Assembly (NCBI RefSeq): GCF_910596095.1
Contig: NC_056544.1
Span: 16,911,155 to 16,975,154 of the forward strand
DNA: 64,000 nucleotides
Origin: Thunnus maccoyii
Lineage: Eukaryota; Chordata; Actinopteri; Scombriformes; Scombridae
Reading direction: 5' to 3'
In this document: positions 59,215-64,000 of the stretch, piece by piece
Position numbering within the stretch: position 1 is the stretch's first letter
Layout: each line of letters opens with the position of its first letter
Translations under genes and position numbers: made by a program
The notes under the pieces: model-generated
Told to the model about the DNA's origin: nothing
The model's input: only the letters and a program-made list of their open reading frames with translations
Database searches by the model: none

Positions 59215-60667
59215 GGCGACCAAATTACTGATCTATGACTTTGGGGTTATGAAAACAATTACATGAATGCTGCTTTTTGAAGAAATGTTTCAATAAAGTA
59301 GTGCATAATGAATAAAATTAAAAAGAAACACTAGATAATGCAAGAAGTTATAGGCTATGCATCAATGACTGGTGATTATAAAACTGTGGTGTGACTGTTG
59401 TTTTCAGGCACTTATTTTGTGAAGTAATGCTGAGTGATCGTGCCTTGTGACACTGTTTTGACACTAAAACCCTATTTGTCCCTTTAGTCTCCTTGGTGAA
59501 GGTTCATCTTATCAGGCAGACAGATAAACAAGATCATTCCCCTTCAAGATTGCATAACCCTAACATTATGGATTGCTATGCTAGAATCACAACATGTTTG
59601 TCTGAAGAAAGACGGTAGTAATTGGTTGTTTCCTTGGTGTAGTATTTGTCATAACTACTTGTGGCAAATCCCAGATACCAACACACTCCATGTGTCATTT
59701 ACTGTACATACCAACACCGCTCATGTGTTTTGTAATCTGTGTGACCTCCTGGCTTCTCATTTTGTAATTTTTTTTGTTTGTTTTTAACAAACATCTGACA
59801 TCTAAGTGCTGTGTCACTCAAAATGTAACCTGACTGATTACAAGAGATGTAAGAACCACAAAGACGTTTCCCCTGTGATAATACTTTAACCAGAAGAAAT
59901 TTGGATGAGTTACTTGTTTTTTTTTTAATTACAGCATATGTCGGCATAATGATAATGAAGGTGAATGTTTAGCTGTGGTCCTGCGTACGTGCTGTGTACA
60001 TGCAGTACATGTATTCGATAGGAATGTTACGGTTTGAGGTTGGCCTTGGGTAAAAACGGAAACAACCAGTTAAAATATTTGGTAATAACCACAGAAGGAG
60101 AGAAATGAACTGACAGATTTTCAAATAAACTGTGACAAAAAGTTGTAGTATAGTGCCTGGAAACAAGACTACATTGGTTTAATATTTTCACCCCTGTATT
60201 CAAAATATTTTCATTTATTTCATCAAATTGAATGTATGAAAATGAGTCTTATTTCAATAAATCTCAAACTGTCGAAAAAACCACCATACAGAATCCTAAG
60301 GACACACTACTCCTGGCAAAGATAACCTTGTCCATATTGCTCTTTCAAAATTAAATACACCACTTTTCACTATGTGTGTGTGTGTGTGTGTGTTTGTGTA
60401 TGACTGTGCTTTGGCCTCTCAAATAACATTTTACACCGGCATTCAAATCAAAGAACGCCGACTTGGAAAAAGGTAAAAGGATTCAGGCTGAAGCTGATAA
60501 GTGCAGCCTGAAGCCTACAGTAATAAGTACAGTACAGTAGTGCCAATGAATACAGAGAATTAATACACTGAGTTCACAGATAAGTCTGATGGACAGTATG
60601 GTGAGATGAACAGGGGAATGATGGAAGAGGTAAACATACTAAAAAAAAAAGAAAAAGAAAAAAATAA
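59215..60667. other. igfbp1-distal upstream region
   Basis: No gene is supported. A single CAAAACA (minus strand) occurs at about 59453-59459. An ACGTG hypoxia-response-type core at 59987-59991 is followed by CTGTG. A TG repeat spans 60373-60394. Otherwise the sequence is AT-rich and unique. Confidence 0.5.
60373..60394 (+). repeat. short (TG)n microsatellite
   Basis: About 11 TG units in the igfbp1 upstream intergenic DNA. A similar short GT run is at 57702-57720 in the igfbp1 3' UTR. Confidence 0.9.
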
Positions 60668-60930
60668 TTTATTGAATATAATAATTACAACAAACATGCA
60701 CATTGTTCTGTACATTTTTTTCTGAGTGCACCCTGATGAACTCATTCTTTTTGTTTATTCCGTGATAATGACGAAAAGGAAACTTTCACATTGCACATGG
60801 ACTTCAGTCTCTGGCAGTGCCAACCCTTAATATGGCATGTAAGTTTGTTTTACATTCACTATTCATCAACTAGGTCATTGCCTGGTGTGCAATGACCAAC
60901 AAGTTCACCATGTGAGGTTTGTGACGAGTG
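60668..60930 (-). other. 3' UTR of the small minus-strand gene
   Basis: AATAAA on the minus strand at 60668-60673, with another near 60753-60758, lies 170-260 nt past the stop at 60931. This supports a transcript that ends here. Confidence 0.5.
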
Positions 60931-61693
60931 TTACTCGACCACCAGCTGGTGTGTTGTTGCCTCTTCAATGTTGACCATCAGTTCCACCAGCCACTCAGGA
61001 AAAGGCTCATCCTTGGAATTATGTTTGGGGACAGCGGTGAGAGGGACAAAACTGTATTACTGTATAATCCTACTTTTTTAAAAATGAACACATTTATTTC
61101 TTAAAATGGTCACTCACAACCTGAGACAGCTTCTTGTTTCTTTTGCTGTTTTTTGTCTTCTTCTGCACTGACTGTTGAGGTGGTGGTTTGTGGTTTTGCC
61201 GTCTGATTTTGGAGACCTTAAAACAAAAGAGCATCACCTTTTTCCCCATTTGAGCTTTGTGCTGTCAAATCTTACATTGTGGTATGAAATGAGAGAAAAT
61301 ACTCACCTTTATTCTCAGCTCCCCGCTACTGGACCTCTTCTTAAATTCTAACCTCGGCTTCCCAGGTGGGGTAGCTTCATCACTCAGAACCATTGCAAAT
61401 GTGCTCAGATCTGACACAGAGATGTTCTCCATTTCTTCTGGGTTATTGTTGGTAGATTGCATTTGAGGAAAACTCTCATGGCTTAAAGAACGAGACAGTC
61501 GCCTCGGTCTCAGGGCCCTCAGCGGTGCATCATCATCCTCATCTTCTTCGCTCTCATCTTCTGTCTCCATGCCTACTTGAACTTGAGAATCCTCCTCCTC
61601 CCCCTTGTCTTCTCCTGTTCTACTTCCTTCAGTTTCATCTTCCTGTTCTGACTCTTCCTGGATGGGCTCCAGGCGCGGCCTCTGTTCCATCAT
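60931..61693 (-). CDS. unrecognised small acidic/basic protein gene, three exons (possible ccdc201 counterpart)
   Basis: Minus-strand exons: 61693-61307 (129 codons), 61216-61118 (33 codons) and 61011-60931 (26 codons plus TAA). This gives about 188 aa, all joins in phase 0. Start MMEQRPRLEP has an in-frame stop directly upstream. Residues 10-55 are strongly acidic. Then come LRPRRLSRSLSHESFPQ, a segment NISVSDLSTFAMVLSDEATPPGKPRLEFKKRSSSGELRIK, a Lys/Arg-rich stretch (KIRRQN...KKTKNSKRNKK) and a compact hydrophobic-acidic C terminus, PEWLVELMVNIEEATTHQ. There is no signal peptide or membrane segment; nuclear or cytoplasmic location is plausible. I do not recognise the family. It sits upstream of igfbp1, where human has CCDC201 (a small oocyte gene, 187 aa from memory) between ADCY1 and IGFBP1, so orthology is possible but unproven. 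The last acceptor (ATTCCAAG) is weak and the second donor could be 3 nt earlier. Confidence 0.65.
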
Positions 61694-63305
61694 TTACATT
61701 CATGTCATTTTCAAATACAGAGCAGAACTAACAAAACAGGCTCAAAACTTATTTTACATATTAAGACAGCCTCTACTAGCAAAAAAAGTGAATTCAAACT
61801 TACATTTTGCTGGTGAATATCCATTTAAGTTGATGACTGAGCTTTCCTGATATGTATAGATCCTGCAGTGTCTTGTGTGAGTGTTGCTCTTCATTAGTTG
61901 ATTATTCAACTCAGGTGTGAAAGCTTAACTACAGGCAGATGACAGGTGGAAGTGGATGTCTTATAAGTCCACAACAAGTGAAAAAATAAAGAAAAATAAA
62001 GTTCATCAAAATCAAATCTGAATTGAAATAAATATCTATTTAAAAACAGCTCAAAATACTAAACCTTTACTTTATATTATTTGAAATCTAATCATTTTCT
62101 AATTAAAAAAAAGAACAATGTCATTTGGTAGAAAAAAGAGAGACAAATTTGGTACACTTCTCATTAATACATTTCAGTTAACTAGTGTAACCTATAGAGT
62201 GTTTTAAGGTCAGCTGTGATGTGAAATCTACAATCAAATATACATATCAACACATATGATGAATGAAGTTTCAAGCTAATAAGTGAGTAATGAACAATTA
62301 TTTACTTGGGTGAATTTCAGCAGTTTTTTCAAAGAGATTCCTCTGAAACTGCTCATAAACTCAACACAACTGGACTTCCAGAAGACTTTCTAGCGAATTA
62401 GTTTAAATTTACCCATCTGTTAAAATAAAGGATTACCAAAACATTCTATTGTTTTCTTGGTTGTTGAAATCTAACCTGATGTGAATGTACTTTTTTTTTT
62501 AATGCCACAACCTAATTTAATCTTGACCCTTTTTAGCCCTGATGACACCAGGGGGAGTGTTGTTTGTGAACCATCGTTTACCTTGGATTCCCTTTATTGC
62601 TTAATGCCAACTTTAGGTCGGAATCAGGGGACTTGATCATGACGTTGATTACAGCTGCGCATTTGTTTTTTTTCTGTAAAGGAAATTTTTTCTCAGGATG
62701 CATAAACTTTACATTAATTCTAAGTTATTAATAACTGACCAAGTTCTTGAATCAGGGGTGTTATATTTAATCCCCAAGCAAAAATAATTCCAATACAGTT
62801 TGTTCGCCTGGGAAAAGAGTTGAGCAAGCCAGGACATTTGTTGACTTAACTGTTACACTTAGTGAACCCCCAGACAAACTCTATATGCTGGGAAAACAAT
62901 TTTGGCCCTTGCTCAGTGTTTGAGACATAGTGACATCCATCTGGCTGTGGACTGTAGTAAGACATTGATTGGCATAATAAACCTTGTCATATTTAGCTGT
63001 GTCAAGTGAAAGCTGTTAATTTAAGTCATAAACTTGAGGTATAAGAAATGACATTTTATAGACTGGAAATAACAGGAAAAATTGTTCATAAAAAGTTATT
63101 TTTGTTATCTGGTGCTATGTTTGTGGCTTGTAAATATTGTGGTCCATTGGAAATCCTCATTTTGTACTACAAATCACCAAAAAGTCCTGATTCACACTTC
63201 CAGCTGCTTTCCCATACTCCTACTTGTTTTATCTCTTGGTAGCCAAAAATATGAAGTATTATTGACATTCATAGCTGTACCCATTTGATATTTTATACAC
63301 CAATA
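61694..63305. other. intergenic region upstream of the small gene
   Basis: AT-rich sequence presumably includes the promoter and possible 5' UTR of the minus-strand gene. No TATA box, exon or transposon is clear. Confidence 0.5.
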
Positions 63306-64000
63306 TTGTCTTTATTACAAAATATTCAATAACCCAACTTTACACTGTACAAGATACAACATAGTTTACAGCTTTTGGCTATTTACAAAAAGTATGATCT
63401 GCATATCAAAGTGAATATATCTAAAAAGGCAGGTTGCAATCACTGTAAGCTTATTGAGTAAGGCAAAAACTTGAAACATGATGTATTTACACATTTGCAG
63501 ATCAAGTGAAAGTTCTACATGCTGATAAAGATATAGGCTATAAAGATAATCTGAAGCGCCTTGCGTTTCGGAGACTGCATCTGAGAGACGTGCTAAAGCT
63601 AAAACTCTCTGAGGAAAACTCAAAACATTGCTTAAAAATAGCTAAAAGCTGGAGTATAGTAATGTATGCCTGAAGGACGTCAGTAGCCAGATGCTGCACC
63701 AAAGTTTCTGTGGCCACTTGGAAATGTATGAATGTACATGGATGCTTTTGCAGAGGCCAAGGGTAAAGCACTAGGTTACACCTTTGTGCATTTGTAGAAG
63801 TTGTGTGCTTACTGCATGTGCTTAAGTACTGTGCTCTCTTTTGTGTGGATGAATGCCTATGTGTGTGTGCATGCGGGTGTATCGGCCCTCTATGTGATGT
63901 ATTTGTCCGTGGTGCTTTTTGACTGGTCCAGTTTTGGCATTAACTAGTTTCCATAGAAGCACACGTCCAATTCAGTGGAATTACATGCACACACCTTCCT
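63306..64000 (-). other. possible 3' UTR of a further minus-strand gene
   Basis: The minus strand has AATAAA at about 63310-63315, with no coding sequence up to the window end. In human gene order ADCY1, which has a long 3' UTR, lies next in this orientation. The assignment is inference from synteny only. Confidence 0.25.

Noticed and set aside
1-64000. Search for CRISPR arrays, tRNA/rRNA genes, operons, phage or bacterial systems
   Set aside because: No regularly spaced repeats, no tRNA-like cloverleaf with A/B boxes that I could support, and all recognisable genes are spliced vertebrate genes.

Overview
The window is vertebrate nuclear DNA, almost certainly from a teleost fish and probably a spiny-rayed one. 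The evidence is large GT-AG introns, complete vertebrate-specific genes (desmoplakin, tensin-3, IGFBP3, IGFBP1), a fish-type L2/Maui-like LINE fragment, and several fish MITE families, one with a GCTAAGCTAAGCTAAC core. I see no bacterial, phage, CRISPR or operon features. I also see no wholly new system. The most interesting items are regulatory architecture, splice sites, family-level oddities and one small unrecognised gene.

Layout. (1) 1-8690, plus strand: the 3' two thirds of a desmoplakin gene (dsp): the end of the plakin domain, the coiled-coil rod, three plakin-repeat domains and the GSR tail. (2) About 10050-43900, plus strand: a complete tensin-3 gene (tns3). It has a GC-rich non-coding first exon, then 26 coding exons between 17328 and 42350. 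These join without a frame break into 1388 codons: PTP-like and C2 domains, a long disordered linker, then SH2 and PTB domains. Its introns hold three MITE copies or remnants of one family and, in the last intron, a LINE fragment that ends 25 bp before the final acceptor. (3) 43900-51540: a gene-free interval with MITEs, a Z-DNA-prone repeat and possible conserved non-coding blocks. (4) 51675-55726, plus strand: igfbp3 in four exons (289 aa). (5) 57758-58927, minus strand: igfbp1 in four exons (247 aa), tail-to-tail with igfbp3. Its promoter shows TATA, HNF1-like and FOXO/insulin-response-like sites in the mammalian order. (6) 60931-61693, minus strand: a small three-exon gene (about 188 aa) I do not recognise by family. 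Its position suggests a candidate CCDC201 counterpart. (7) The right edge may hold the 3' UTR of a further minus-strand gene; adcy1 would be expected from human gene order.

The tns3-igfbp3-igfbp1 block matches human 7p12 (TNS3-IGFBP3-IGFBP1-ADCY1), while DSP is on human 6p24, so the dsp-tns3 junction is a lineage-specific arrangement. Functionally, Dsp and Tns3 are adhesion and cytoskeleton linkers (desmosome and focal adhesion). The two IGFBPs are secreted insulin-like growth factor carriers.
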